NCBI GenBank assembly: GCA_016873715.1
Contig: VGWF01000023.1
Location: 1-42,675, forward strand
Direction: 5' to 3'
From: Lentisphaerota bacterium
GTDB lineage: Bacteria; Verrucomicrobiota; Kiritimatiellia; PWTM01
DNA length: 42,675 bases
The position numbers and the translations under genes are program-made. The notes below the pieces were generated by a model. It had not been told where the DNA came from. It did not search any database and saw only the letters and a list, made by a program, of their open reading frames with translations. Positions 26,916-35,622 of this stretch are shown here, piece after piece (the first letter of the stretch is position 1; each line of letters begins with the position of its first letter).

Positions 26916-28916
26916 ATGAGACGATTCTGGATCGCGGTGGCCGTGGCGGCCTGCGCGGGTGCGGCGGCGAGGGCGGAGATCACGGCCGTGCAGGCGCAGG
27001 TGAACGGGATCATCCCGGCGCTGGGCGATGCGAATGCCGAGCTGCGCCACGAGCCGAGGATGAAGCTCCAGTCGATGGCCGCGGAGGCGTCGAAGCCCGG
27101 GGCCGAGGCCGCGCGCATCGAGTTGGAGCAGGCGATGGTCGCGCGGATCGCCGACGACAAGGTGTCGCAACCGGCCCGCGTGTGGATGGTGCGCCAACTC
27201 GAGACGATCGGCGGCGCGGGGTCCGTGCCGGTGCTGACCCGGCTGCTGGCGGACGCGGATCCCGAACTCCGCGAGACGGCGCGGCGCGCGCTCGAGGTCA
27301 ACCCGGCGAGCGCCGCGGCGCTCTCGCTCCGGAACGCGCTCAAGTCCGGCGGCGACGTCGCGTGGCGGATCGGCCTCGTTCATTCGATCGGACGTCGCGC
27401 CGATGCCGCGTCCGTCGAGATGCTCGTCCCTCTGCTGGGCGACGCCGACGTCGGTCCCGCCGCGGTGAACGCCCTCGCCCGCATGGCCACGCCCGCCGCG
27501 ACGGAGGCCCTGCTGGCCGCCTACGACGGAAAGTCCGTCCCGGTTGGCGCGGCCCTGCTGGATGCCGCCCTGCGGCAGGGCGAGGGCGGACGCGCGATTC
27601 TCGCGCGTCTCATTCCCCAGGGGAACCCGCCGTCGCTGCGCGCGGGCTCGGTCGCCGCGATGATCGGCCGCTCGGCCCCGGCCGAGGCCCCGCGGTGGAT
27701 CGCCGCGGGTCTGGCCGATCCGGATGCGCGGATCCGCTGCGCCGCGTCGCGCGCGGGTGCCGCCCACGCCGGGCCGGGCCTGACCGCGTCGCTGGCCGGA
27801 TCGTGGGAGAAGCTCGGCCCCGGCGGCCGGGCGCTGGCCCTGGACCTCATGGATGCGGGCGGACGCCAGCTCGCGGTGGATGCGCTCGGCGGCGCGGACC
27901 CCGACGTGGCGGAGGCCGGCGTGCGTTTGCTTGTCCGTCTCGGCGGCGCCGACGGGATCCCCGCGCTCCTTGGAGCGGCGGCATCGGACCGGCCCGTCCG
28001 CTCGGCCGCGGAACAGGGTCTGGCATTGCTGAAGGGGGACGGCGTGGCGACGGCGCTGCAGAAGGCGGCCGCGGAGGGCGAGTACAAGCGGCGCGCCGCG
28101 GCCATCGCCGTGCTGGCGATGCGCCGCGAGCCCGCCTCCATGGCGACACTGGTCGCATCGGCGACGGATCCGGATCCGGGCGTGGCCCGGGCCGCGCTGG
28201 TGGCCCTCCGCCAGGCCGGTGGCGACGCGGAGATCCCGGCGGTCGCCAAGGTGGCCGCGCAGGGGAAGGCCGACGCCCGCGCGGCGCTCAAGGCGATGGC
28301 GGCCCGTACGCGCGACCGGCGCGGGGTCTCGCAGACGTTGGTGAACGCGATCCGGGCGGCGGACGCCCCGGGGCGGGCGGCGCTGCTCGAGTCCCTGGCG
28401 GCCGTCGGCGGCCTGCCCGCGCTCGACATGACCGCGGAGTTCGCCGCATCCGCCGACGCCGCCCTCCGCGCCGCCGCGGTCCGCGCGCTTGCCGAATGGA
28501 TCGAGTTCGAGGCCGTGCGTCCCCTCCAGGCGATCGCCGCGGCCCCGGCCAGTTCGCTGTCGGAGAAGACCCTCGCGGTCCGGGGCATCGCCCGGCTCGT
28601 GACGTCGGGCCTCGGGGCCACGGTGGACCAGCGCATCACGGCGGCGACGGAAGCCATGCGGCTCGCCCCCGGCGACGACGAGCGCAAGTTGCTGCTTCCG
28701 GCGCTGGGGTCGATCCCGCACCCCCGTTCGCTGGCGGCCTTGGAACCCCTGCTGGAGGATCGCAAGTTGTCCCGCGAGGCCGCCTTTGCACTGGCCGCGC
28801 TGGCCGAGGCCTGCGCGAAGACCGACCGCAGGATGGCCGCCTCGATCGCCGAGCGTCTGGAGAAGTCCACCGCCCCCGACGCCGCGAAGAAGAAGGCGCG
28901 CGAGGCCGTGAAATAG
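26916..28916 (+). CDS. Exported HEAT-repeat protein
   Basis: A 666-residue protein with a Sec signal (MRRFWIAVAVAACAGAAARA). It is otherwise almost entirely alpha-helical repeats of 30-40 residues of HEAT/PBS-lyase type, for example VPVLTRLLADADPELRETARRAL, VEMLVPLLGDADVGPAAVNALARMA, MATLVASATDPDPGVARAALVALRQAG and SLAALEPLLEDRKLSREAAFALAAL. Such solenoids serve as protein-binding scaffolds; no catalytic site is present. In planctomycete/PVC genomes HEAT proteins often accompany exported oxidoreductases and glycan-degrading enzymes. It ends in a lysine-rich tail. It lies between an oxidoreductase (44 nt upstream) and the FAD enzyme (50 nt downstream), so the three are probably one operon. The start is the only ATG giving a full signal peptide. 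Confidence 0.87.
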   Translation: MRRFWIAVAVAACAGAAARAEITAVQAQVNGIIPALGDANAELRHEPRMKLQSMAAEASKPGAEAARIELEQAMVARIADDKVSQPARVWMVRQLETIGGAGSVPVLTRLLADADPELRETARRALEVNPASAAALSLRNALKSGGDVAWRIGLVHSIGRRADAASVEMLVPLLGDADVGPAAVNALARMATPAATEALLAAYDGKSVPVGAALLDAALRQGEGGRAILARLIPQGNPPSLRAGSVAAMIGRSAPAEAPRWIAAGLADPDARIRCAASRAGAAHAGPGLTASLAGSWEKLGPGGRALALDLMDAGGRQLAVDALGGADPDVAEAGVRLLVRLGGADGIPALLGAAASDRPVRSAAEQGLALLKGDGVATALQKAAAEGEYKRRAAAIAVLAMRREPASMATLVASATDPDPGVARAALVALRQAGGDAEIPAVAKVAAQGKADARAALKAMAARTRDRRGVSQTLVNAIRAADAPGRAALLESLAAVGGLPALDMTAEFAASADAALRAAAVRALAEWIEFEAVRPLQAIAAAPASSLSEKTLAVRGIARLVTSGLGATVDQRITAATEAMRLAPGDDERKLLLPALGSIPHPRSLAALEPLLEDRKLSREAAFALAALAEACAKTDRRMAASIAERLEKSTAPDAAKKKAREAVK

Positions 28917-28966
28917 GCGGTCCGGCGGGAACCCCGTGGCCGGCAGGCCTCGGAAGGAGGCAGTCC

Positions 28967-31900
28967 ATGACGGGGCACCGACACATCCTGCCGGCAGTCG
29001 CAGGGCTGTGGCTCGCGGTCGCGATGACGCTCGACTCGTTCGCGGCGGCCCTCGTCGAGCCCGCCCACTCCCTCCCGCTCATCCAGGACGTCGATGTCGT
29101 GGTTGTCGGCGGATCCTGCGGCGCCGTGGCGGCGGCCGGGGCCGCCGCGCGCGACGGGGCGACGGTGTTCCTCGTCACCGCGGGCCTCGCGCTGGGCGAC
29201 GACCTCGCCGGCACGCTGCGCGTGTGGGCGGAGCCGGAGGAGGCGGCGTCGTCGGACCTGATGCGCGCCATCTTCCCGGCGGACGCAGCCGCCAACGGCG
29301 GTCGCGTCTACACGACGCCGCTGCAGGCCAAGAAGGCGCTCGACGACGCGCTCCTGAAGGCCGGCGTGCGGTTCCTGACGGGTGCCTATGCCCGGGATGT
29401 GCTGGAGGACGCGCAGGGGAGGCCCGCGGGCGTGGTGATCTCCGACCGTAGCGGCAGCCAGGCGATCCGCGCGAAGGTCGTGATCGACGCCACCGACCGC
29501 GGCCACATCGCCCGGTGCGCGGGCGCGGCGTTCACGCCGTTCCCGGCCGGAACCTGCACGGTCTCGCGCGTTGTGATCGCCGGCGAGGAACCCCGGGGCG
29601 TGCGCGTGACCCGCCACGAAGGCTGGCGTCCCGGGCCGGACCTGGTGCAGATCAAGTCGACGAATTCGCTGACCCCGCGGATGTACGAGTGCGCCTTCGA
29701 GGTCGTCCTGCCCGACGGCTCGGCGCGCTCGTTCGCCGAGGCCGCGCAGGTCGCACGCGACCGGACGTTTGTTGAGAAGCAACTCGATGGCGCCGACCTG
29801 CTCCACTTCATCGCGCCGGACCGCGTGAAGGCCGCCGCGCCGCTGCAGGGCGCGTGGCCGGGTGCCGAGCGGATCGATCTCGGTGCGCTGCGCCCGGCGG
29901 GCGTCGAGGCTCTGTACGTCCTGGGTGCGATGGCCGATGTTCCGCGCGAGGCGGCGGAGGAGTGCGTCCGTCCGGCCAACGCCATCCTGCTCGGGACGCG
30001 GGTGGGGCGGCAGGTCGCGGAGGACGCGAAGCGGCGCGGCGCCGTCGAGGGGGTGCGGCTGCGCGCGGTCGCGGACGCGGCGGCGAAGCCGGCGGACATC
30101 CGCGAGGTGCGGGGCGTGCTGACGCAGCCCTACGTGGCCGCATCCGGGGAGATCGCCTGCGGCGCCAGCGCGCTGCCCGTGCTGGCCGAGGCCGACGTCG
30201 TCGTGGTCGGCGGCGGCACGACCGGGGCGCCGGCGGCGATCGGCGCCGTGCAGAACGGTCTCAAGACGATCCTGATCGAGCAGATCCACGAGCTCGGCGG
30301 CGTGCAGACCGCCGGACTCATCTGCGGCTACTACTACGGCAACGTGCGCGGCTTCACGAAGACGATCGACGAGGGCGTGGCCGCGACGGGCCGCGTCAAG
30401 GCGCAGGCGAAGGCCGAGTGGTACCGCGCGGCGGTCCGGCGCGGCGGCGGGGAGACCTGGTTCGGCAGCATGGCGGTCGGGGCGGTGCTCGAGGGTGCGA
30501 AGCTGCGCGGCATCGTCGTCGTCACGCCCGACGGGCGGCGCGGCGTGGTGCTCGCGCAGGCGGTCATCGACGCCTCCGGCAACGCGGACATCGCCGCCGC
30601 CGCCGGCGAGCCGACGGAGTTCCTCGAGCCGGGCGAGCTGATCGGACAGGGCGTCGGACAGGCCGTCGTCCGCCTCGGCAGTTCCTCGCACAACAACGAC
30701 TACGCGATGGTCGACGACACCGATGCGTCGGACCTCAGCTTCTTCGCGTTGCGCGCCCGGGGCATGACGGAGGGCGGCTGGGATCTTTCGCCCATCGTCA
30801 ACTCGCGCGAGCGACGGCGGTTGGTGGGCGTCGTCCGCATGACCGCGCTCGACTACCTGACCGGACGGACGTGGCCCGACACGATCGTCCAGCACCGCAG
30901 CCGCTTCGACCTACACGGCAACCCGAGCGGCGATTTCTTCCACACGAAGAACATCCGGACCGCCAACCACGTGACCCTCGACGCGAATGCGCCGTACCGC
31001 GCGCTGCTGCCGAAGACGACCGATGGGCTCCTCGTGGTCGGACTCGGCATGAGCGCCACGCGCGACGCGATGGCCATCCTGCGCATGCAGGCCGATCTCC
31101 AGAACCAGGGGTACGCGGCCGCCTACGCCGTGCGGCTGGCCCTGAAGAGCGGCTGCGAGCTGCGGGCCATCCCGGTGAAGGAACTGCAGCGGCACCTGGT
31201 GGAGAAGGGGATCGTCCCCGCGACGGTCCTCGGGGAGCAGGACTCGCACCCGGTGTCCGACATGATGCTGCGGATCGCGACGCACGACGCGATGTTCGGC
31301 TACGGCAGCGTCGCCTTCCTGTTCGCCGCCCCGGACCGTGCGCGGCCCCTGCTCGCCGACAAGTACCGCGAACTGTCGACGCACAGCAGCGGGCGGCGGG
31401 CGGAGGTCAGCCTGGTCTACGCGCATCTCCTGGCGATGCTGGGCGACCCCGTCGGCGAGGACGAGCTGATCGAGTGGGTGAAGGCCCGCGACTGGACGGA
31501 GCCGTGGCCCGAGTCGATGGGCTCCGGGCTCAACCGCATGGAGAGCTACATCATCGCCCTCGCGCGCGCCGGGTCGCGGAAGGCCGTGCCCGCGATCGCG
31601 GCGAAGGGCCTCGCGCTGGCGGGCGCGGGCCAGGCGCCGTCCGGCTCGCGCCTCCGCGCCCTCTGGATCGCGTCGATGGCGTTGCGCGATCCGGGGCTGG
31701 CGGACATGCTCGCGGGCCTGCTCGCGATGCCCGGCGTGGGCGGCCATGCGATCGCCTACGGCGCGGAGATCCCGCCCGTGCCCGGCTACACGAGCCGGAG
31801 CAGCTACAGCCAGGCGGAGAAGAGCGACACCGCTCGCGAGGTCAACCTCGCCGCGGCCCTGGTCCGCTGCGGCGACAAGGACGGCCGCGGCGCCGCCGTG

Positions 31901-31984
31901 CTGAAGGCCTACGCGGCCGACCCTCGCGGCTTCTACGCGACCTACGCGCGGAAGGTGCTGGCGGAGACGCTGGCAGGAAAGTGA
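28967..31984 (+). CDS. Exported protein with two tandem FAD-dependent oxidoreductase modules
   Basis: A 1005-residue protein. A Sec signal (about 1-28) is followed by a first FAD-binding Rossmann motif (DVVVVGGSCGAVAAAGAAA, about 43-61) and a second, canonical one (DVVVVGGGTTGAPAAIGA, from about residue 407, ending in LIEQ). Each is followed by its own ...VIDAT/VIDASG strand typical of FAD oxidoreductases, at VVIDATDRGHIA and AVIDASGNADIA, so two flavoprotein modules are joined. The second module continues into the FAD_oxidored (Pfam12831-like) part (RRRLVGVVRMTALDYLTGR). The last ~200 residues are helical and HEAT-like. AAGGAGG precedes the ATG, confirming the start although the frame is open far upstream. 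The substrate is unknown; sugar or polyol oxidation would fit the surroundings. Confidence 0.88.
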   Translation: MTGHRHILPAVAGLWLAVAMTLDSFAAALVEPAHSLPLIQDVDVVVVGGSCGAVAAAGAAARDGATVFLVTAGLALGDDLAGTLRVWAEPEEAASSDLMRAIFPADAAANGGRVYTTPLQAKKALDDALLKAGVRFLTGAYARDVLEDAQGRPAGVVISDRSGSQAIRAKVVIDATDRGHIARCAGAAFTPFPAGTCTVSRVVIAGEEPRGVRVTRHEGWRPGPDLVQIKSTNSLTPRMYECAFEVVLPDGSARSFAEAAQVARDRTFVEKQLDGADLLHFIAPDRVKAAAPLQGAWPGAERIDLGALRPAGVEALYVLGAMADVPREAAEECVRPANAILLGTRVGRQVAEDAKRRGAVEGVRLRAVADAAAKPADIREVRGVLTQPYVAASGEIACGASALPVLAEADVVVVGGGTTGAPAAIGAVQNGLKTILIEQIHELGGVQTAGLICGYYYGNVRGFTKTIDEGVAATGRVKAQAKAEWYRAAVRRGGGETWFGSMAVGAVLEGAKLRGIVVVTPDGRRGVVLAQAVIDASGNADIAAAAGEPTEFLEPGELIGQGVGQAVVRLGSSSHNNDYAMVDDTDASDLSFFALRARGMTEGGWDLSPIVNSRERRRLVGVVRMTALDYLTGRTWPDTIVQHRSRFDLHGNPSGDFFHTKNIRTANHVTLDANAPYRALLPKTTDGLLVVGLGMSATRDAMAILRMQADLQNQGYAAAYAVRLALKSGCELRAIPVKELQRHLVEKGIVPATVLGEQDSHPVSDMMLRIATHDAMFGYGSVAFLFAAPDRARPLLADKYRELSTHSSGRRAEVSLVYAHLLAMLGDPVGEDELIEWVKARDWTEPWPESMGSGLNRMESYIIALARAGSRKAVPAIAAKGLALAGAGQAPSGSRLRALWIASMALRDPGLADMLAGLLAMPGVGGHAIAYGAEIPPVPGYTSRSSYSQAEKSDTAREVNLAAALVRCGDKDGRGAAVLKAYAADPRGFYATYARKVLAETLAGK

Positions 31985-32000
31985 TCCACGCAGCGGCGGG

Positions 32001-32069
32001 GGCCGGACTTCCAGGGCTTGGAAGGCTGTGCCCGCCGTGCATCCAAGGGTTGGAAGCCCACGGCCGGAC
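32001..32069. repeat. Pair of small palindromes bracketed by GGCCGGAC direct repeats
   Basis: Within the 208-bp gap after the FAD gene, GGCCGGAC (32001-32008) is followed by the palindrome TTCCAGGGCTTGGAA (32009-32023). A second palindrome TCCAAGGGTTGGA (32042-32054) is followed by GGCCGGAC again (32062-32069). The palindromes share the TCCA/TGGA arms. This is not related to the 121-bp repeat. It could be a transcription-factor site pair, a terminator region for the FAD operon or a REP-like element; no T-run follows. Confidence 0.6.
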
Positions 32070-32177
32070 CTCCGGCAGTTCTTCGGGCGCATGAATCGGC
32101 GGAGGGGCAATCCGGGATCGTCCCGACGGGGCCCTTGCCGTGTGGACGCATTTCGCGCGTGCAATCGGCGCGGGGTC

Positions 32178-32186
32178 TGCTGAAAT
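32178..32186 (+). promoter_or_regulatory. Extended -10 element before the four-gene overlapping operon
   Basis: TGC (32178-32180) followed by TGAAAT (32181-32186), then 6 nt to the ATG at 32193. There is no clear -35; GTGCAA at 32159-32164 is weak. No ribosome-binding site is present, so the mRNA may be leaderless. Confidence 0.45.
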
Positions 32187-32192
32187 GGCGCA

Positions 32193-33623
32193 ATGAAGCC
32201 GGAGTGGTCCTGGTCGCGACGGAGATTCCTCGGCGCGGCGCCCGTCCTGGCGGCCGCGCTGCCGCGGTTCGCACGCGGCGCGGACACCGGGGCTCCGGTC
32301 GACCTCGGCTCCCGTCGCGAACTGTTCGTCGACGGCTTCCTGGTGGAGCGGATGGAGGATGCCGTGCTCCGGCTCCACACGCCGGAGCCCGCGGAGGTTG
32401 CCCTCGTCTGCGATGCGCCGTGGGAGGGCAACACGTCGGCCTACTTCGCGATCCTCCGCGACGGCGACCGCTTCCGCGCCTACTACCGCGGCTCGCATTT
32501 CGACGAGACGGCGAAGAAGGGCGCGCATCCCGAGGTCACCGCGATGGCCGAAAGCCGGGACGGCCGTGCGTGGACGAAGCCCGACCTGGGCGTCTGCGAG
32601 TTCGCAGGATCGCGGGGCAACAGCATCGTCTGGACCGGCGAGGGCTCGCACAATTTCACGCCGTTCCTCGACGCCAACCCGGCGTGCCGTCCCGACGCGC
32701 GGTACAAGGCGTTCGCCGGAGGCACCGTGTCCGCCGGCGGGAAGAGGAAACCGTGCCTCGACGCCCTGGCGTCCGCCGACGGCGTCCGCTGGTCGGTCAC
32801 GGCGCATGCCGTGATCACCGACGGTGCCTTCGACTCGCAGAACCTCGCGTTCTGGGACGCGCACCGCGGCGAGTACCGCGCCTACTGGCGCTTCTTCGAC
32901 AAGGGCGTGCGCGCGATCCGCACCGCGGTCTCGCGGGACTTCCTGCGCTGGGAGCGCCAGGCGGACCTCCGGTACGAGGATTCGCCCGCGGAACATCTCT
33001 ACACCAACGCCGTCATGCCCTACGCGCGCGCCCCGCACCTCTTCATCGGTTTCCCGACGCGGTACCAGCCGAAGACTCAGCAGGTGGAGCCGGTCTTCAT
33101 GTCGAGCCGCGACGGCGTCCTCTTCCGCCGGTGGGGTGGGGAACTGATCCCGATCACGGCCCCGAAGGACCGGGACGGAAACCGCAGCAACTACCTGGCG
33201 TGGGGCCTGCTCGAACTGCCGGGCCGGCCGGGCGAGATGTCGGTCTTCGCGACCGAGGCGTACTACAAGGGACCCGCGGGCCGCGTCCGCCGCTTCACCT
33301 TCCGGACGGACGGTTTCGTGTCGGTCGCCGCCGCGGGACGCGGCGAGCTGCGCACCCGGCCGCTTCGATTCGAGGGGCGGTCGCTGGAACTGAACGTGAA
33401 GACCGCGCCCGCCGGGCGGGTGGCGGTCGAACTGCAGGATGAAGCGGGCCGCGTCGTGCCCGGCTTCGCCGCCGAGGATTGCGTCCCGTTCGCCGGCGAC
33501 GCGATCGCGCACACCGTGGAGTGGAAGGGCCGCCCGGACCTCGCGCGGCTCGCCGGCCGCCCCGTGCGCATCCGTTTCATCCTTGAGGCCGCCGACCTGT
33601 TCTCGATGAAGTTCAACGCGTGA
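32193..33623 (+). CDS. Exported beta-propeller glycosidase-like protein (GH32/GH43-type fold)
   Basis: A 476-residue protein with a twin-arginine-type signal (WSRRRFLGAAPVLAAAL). After LGSRRELFVDGFLVERMEDAVLRLH, a signature of an unannotated planctomycete/PVC family, come repeated strands with the form of five-bladed propeller blades, including YFAILRDGDRFRAYYRG, MAESRDGRAWTKPDLG, FWDAHRGEYRAYWRFF and PVFMSSRDGVLFRRW. The final ~110 residues form a beta-sandwich (LELNVKTAPAGRVAVELQD ... VRIRFILEAADLFSMKF). The closest annotated relatives are GH32/GH43-type glycosidases, but I cannot assign the catalytic acids, so activity is unproven. First gene of a four-gene set; its TGA overlaps the next gene's GTG by 4 nt. 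Confidence 0.78.
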   Translation: MKPEWSWSRRRFLGAAPVLAAALPRFARGADTGAPVDLGSRRELFVDGFLVERMEDAVLRLHTPEPAEVALVCDAPWEGNTSAYFAILRDGDRFRAYYRGSHFDETAKKGAHPEVTAMAESRDGRAWTKPDLGVCEFAGSRGNSIVWTGEGSHNFTPFLDANPACRPDARYKAFAGGTVSAGGKRKPCLDALASADGVRWSVTAHAVITDGAFDSQNLAFWDAHRGEYRAYWRFFDKGVRAIRTAVSRDFLRWERQADLRYEDSPAEHLYTNAVMPYARAPHLFIGFPTRYQPKTQQVEPVFMSSRDGVLFRRWGGELIPITAPKDRDGNRSNYLAWGLLELPGRPGEMSVFATEAYYKGPAGRVRRFTFRTDGFVSVAAAGRGELRTRPLRFEGRSLELNVKTAPAGRVAVELQDEAGRVVPGFAAEDCVPFAGDAIAHTVEWKGRPDLARLAGRPVRIRFILEAADLFSMKFNA

Positions 33624-34570
33624 AGCACCTCCCGGCAGGCCTGCGCGGTGTGCTGCTGGCGGTGGTGCTCGTGTCCGCGCGGTCGGCGCCCGGTGCGGCG
33701 CGCGACCTGACCTTCTTCCATGTCTCGGACACCCACTACGGCCTGAGCGAGCCCGGCGACCTCGCCATGACGGCGCTCGTCGACGCGATGAACGCGCTTC
33801 CGGGCACGGCCTACCCGACGAACCTCGGCGGCGTGGTCGCCCGGCCGCGGGGCGTCATCCATACCGGGGACATGACGAACGACGGCTCCGCGGAGCCGTG
33901 GGCCGCCTTCGTGCGCGACTTCGGCCTGCTCGGCGGAGACGGGCGGCTGGCGTGGCCGGTCTACGAGACCTTCGGAAACCACGACGGCGGGTCGAACCGG
34001 CCGGTGCGCACCGCCATCCGTGAGCGCAACCCGCGGCGGCGCGAGGTGACGGCCATCTCGTCGAACGGCATCCACTGCGCCTGGACCTGGGAGGGCATCC
34101 GCTTCATCGGCTGCGGCATCTCGCCCGGAACGCGGGCGACAACGTACGACCCCGAGGAGAGCCTTGCATTCCTCGCCGGGGAACTGGCCCGCCCGGACCC
34201 CGCGGGATCCCCCATCGTCCTGCTCCACCATTTCGGCTTCGACGAGGGCCACAGCCTGCGATGGTGGCCGGAGGCGTGGCGCGCGGACCTGCGCAGGGCG
34301 CTGGCCGGCCGCAACGTCGTCGCGATCCTGCACGGGCATGCGCATCACCCGCTGATCTATCGGTGGGAGGGGATCGACGTCTACAATCCCCCGCATTTCC
34401 GTCAGAGTGAGCCCAAGGCCACGGGGACGGTGTCGCACGGCTTCTTCGTCTTCCGCGTCACCGACGATGAACTTACGGTGGCGGAGCGCCGCCTCGACGG
34501 CTCGTGGGGCATGACCGCGCGGAAGCCGATCGCCGGCGCGCCGAAGGCGCGGGGCATGGAGGGACGATGA
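33620..34570 (+). CDS. Exported calcineurin-type metallophosphoesterase (copy 1)
   Basis: A 316-residue predicted phosphoesterase with a signal peptide (GVLLAVVLVSARSAPGAA). The two-metal site is complete: Asp37/His39 (VSDTHYG), Asp84 (HTGDMTND), Asn120/His121 (FGNHDGG), LLHHFGFD, and ILHGHAHHP with the full GHxH motif. The GTG start overlaps the preceding TGA (GTGA), implying translational coupling. The substrate is unknown. From its place between glycosidase-like genes, phosphate groups on an exported glycan, or phosphate esters released from one, are possible, but many calcineurin-type enzymes act on nucleotides or lipids. Confidence 0.9.
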   Translation: MKHLPAGLRGVLLAVVLVSARSAPGAARDLTFFHVSDTHYGLSEPGDLAMTALVDAMNALPGTAYPTNLGGVVARPRGVIHTGDMTNDGSAEPWAAFVRDFGLLGGDGRLAWPVYETFGNHDGGSNRPVRTAIRERNPRRREVTAISSNGIHCAWTWEGIRFIGCGISPGTRATTYDPEESLAFLAGELARPDPAGSPIVLLHHFGFDEGHSLRWWPEAWRADLRRALAGRNVVAILHGHAHHPLIYRWEGIDVYNPPHFRQSEPKATGTVSHGFFVFRVTDDELTVAERRLDGSWGMTARKPIAGAPKARGMEGR

Positions 34571-35622
34571 ACATCCGGCGAATCCTGTCATTCGGCCTCG
34601 GTCTTCTCGCGCTCGTCGCGGCGGCCCCGGCGCGCGACGTGACCTTCATCGCCACGTCCGACACGCACTATCGCCAGCCCGACCACCGGCTGGGACACCA
34701 CAACGATCTCAACCGCGCGACGGTGGACGAGATCAACCGCATGTCCGACGCGGAGTGGCCCGCCGCCCCCGGCGGAGGCCCGGTCGGCCGCATCCGGGGT
34801 GTGGTTGTTCCCGGCGACCTGATCGATGACGGCGACATGGCCGGCCCCGGCGGGCGCGTGATCGCGCGCGAGCAGTTCGAACTCTTCGTCGCCGATTTCG
34901 GACTCGACGGCGCCGACGGCCGCATCCGTCTCCCCGTGTTCGAGGGGTGGGGGAACCACGACGGCCCGCCCGAGGGGCGGGAGAAGCACGGCTTCAGCCT
35001 GCAGGGGGAACTGAAGAAGCGGAACCGCATCCGCCTCCAGCGGGGGCTGATCGACTCCGTGTCGAGCAACGGCCTGCACTACGCGTGGACGTGGGACGAC
35101 GTCCGGTTCGTCATGCTCAATCTCTATCCGGCCGACCGCCAGCGCGAGGGACTCCGCTACTCGCCGGTCTGGCATGACCCGCAGGGCTCGCTCTCGTTCC
35201 TGAAGTCCGACCTCGCCGCGAAGGTCGGTTCCAGCGGACGACCGGTCGTGCTTCTCAGCCATTGCGGATTCGACACGGACTGGTGGACGAAGGACGACTG
35301 GCGCGATCTCTACGAGGCCATGCGGCCCTACCGCATCGCGCTCTTCCTGTACGGCCATTCGGGAACGGGTGTGCTGTCGTGGGCGCCCGAGGGGGAGCCT
35401 GCGCGGTGGGATTGCATCAACGACGGCCAGACCGAGAAGGGCTTCTTCCTGATCCGCATCACCGACGACCGCCTCCGCGCCGTCATGCGCGTGAAGAAGG
35501 GTGTGACCGCCACGAAGCTGCCGGACGGATCGTTCCGCAAGGAATGGTCCGGCGAATGGGAGTGGAAGTGGCCCGTGGACCGGCCACTGCGAACCCTCGC
35601 CGCCCCGGAGTCACGCCCGTGA
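34567..35622 (+). CDS. Exported calcineurin-type metallophosphoesterase (copy 2)
   Basis: A 351-residue paralogue of the preceding gene with a signal peptide (RRILSFGLGLLALVAAAPA). Motifs seen are Asp32/His34 (TSDTHYR), VPGDLIDDGD, GWGNHDGP and LLSHCGFD. The last motif reads LYGHSGTG, so the second histidine of GHxH is absent, unlike copy 1 (GHAHH). Loss of that ligand may alter metal binding or specificity. Shared blocks (SSNGLHYAWTWDDVRF versus SSNGIHCAWTWEGIRF) show that the two arose by duplication. The ATG overlaps the previous TGA (ATGA), and the next gene begins with GTGA at its own stop. Confidence 0.9.
   Translation: MNIRRILSFGLGLLALVAAAPARDVTFIATSDTHYRQPDHRLGHHNDLNRATVDEINRMSDAEWPAAPGGGPVGRIRGVVVPGDLIDDGDMAGPGGRVIAREQFELFVADFGLDGADGRIRLPVFEGWGNHDGPPEGREKHGFSLQGELKKRNRIRLQRGLIDSVSSNGLHYAWTWDDVRFVMLNLYPADRQREGLRYSPVWHDPQGSLSFLKSDLAAKVGSSGRPVVLLSHCGFDTDWWTKDDWRDLYEAMRPYRIALFLYGHSGTGVLSWAPEGEPARWDCINDGQTEKGFFLIRITDDRLRAVMRVKKGVTATKLPDGSFRKEWSGEWEWKWPVDRPLRTLAAPESRP

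Noticed and set aside
27182-28966. Upstream extension of the FAD oxidoreductase frame
   Set aside because: Arg/Gly-rich shadow of the HEAT-repeat gene. The start at 28967 has AAGGAGG and a signal peptide.
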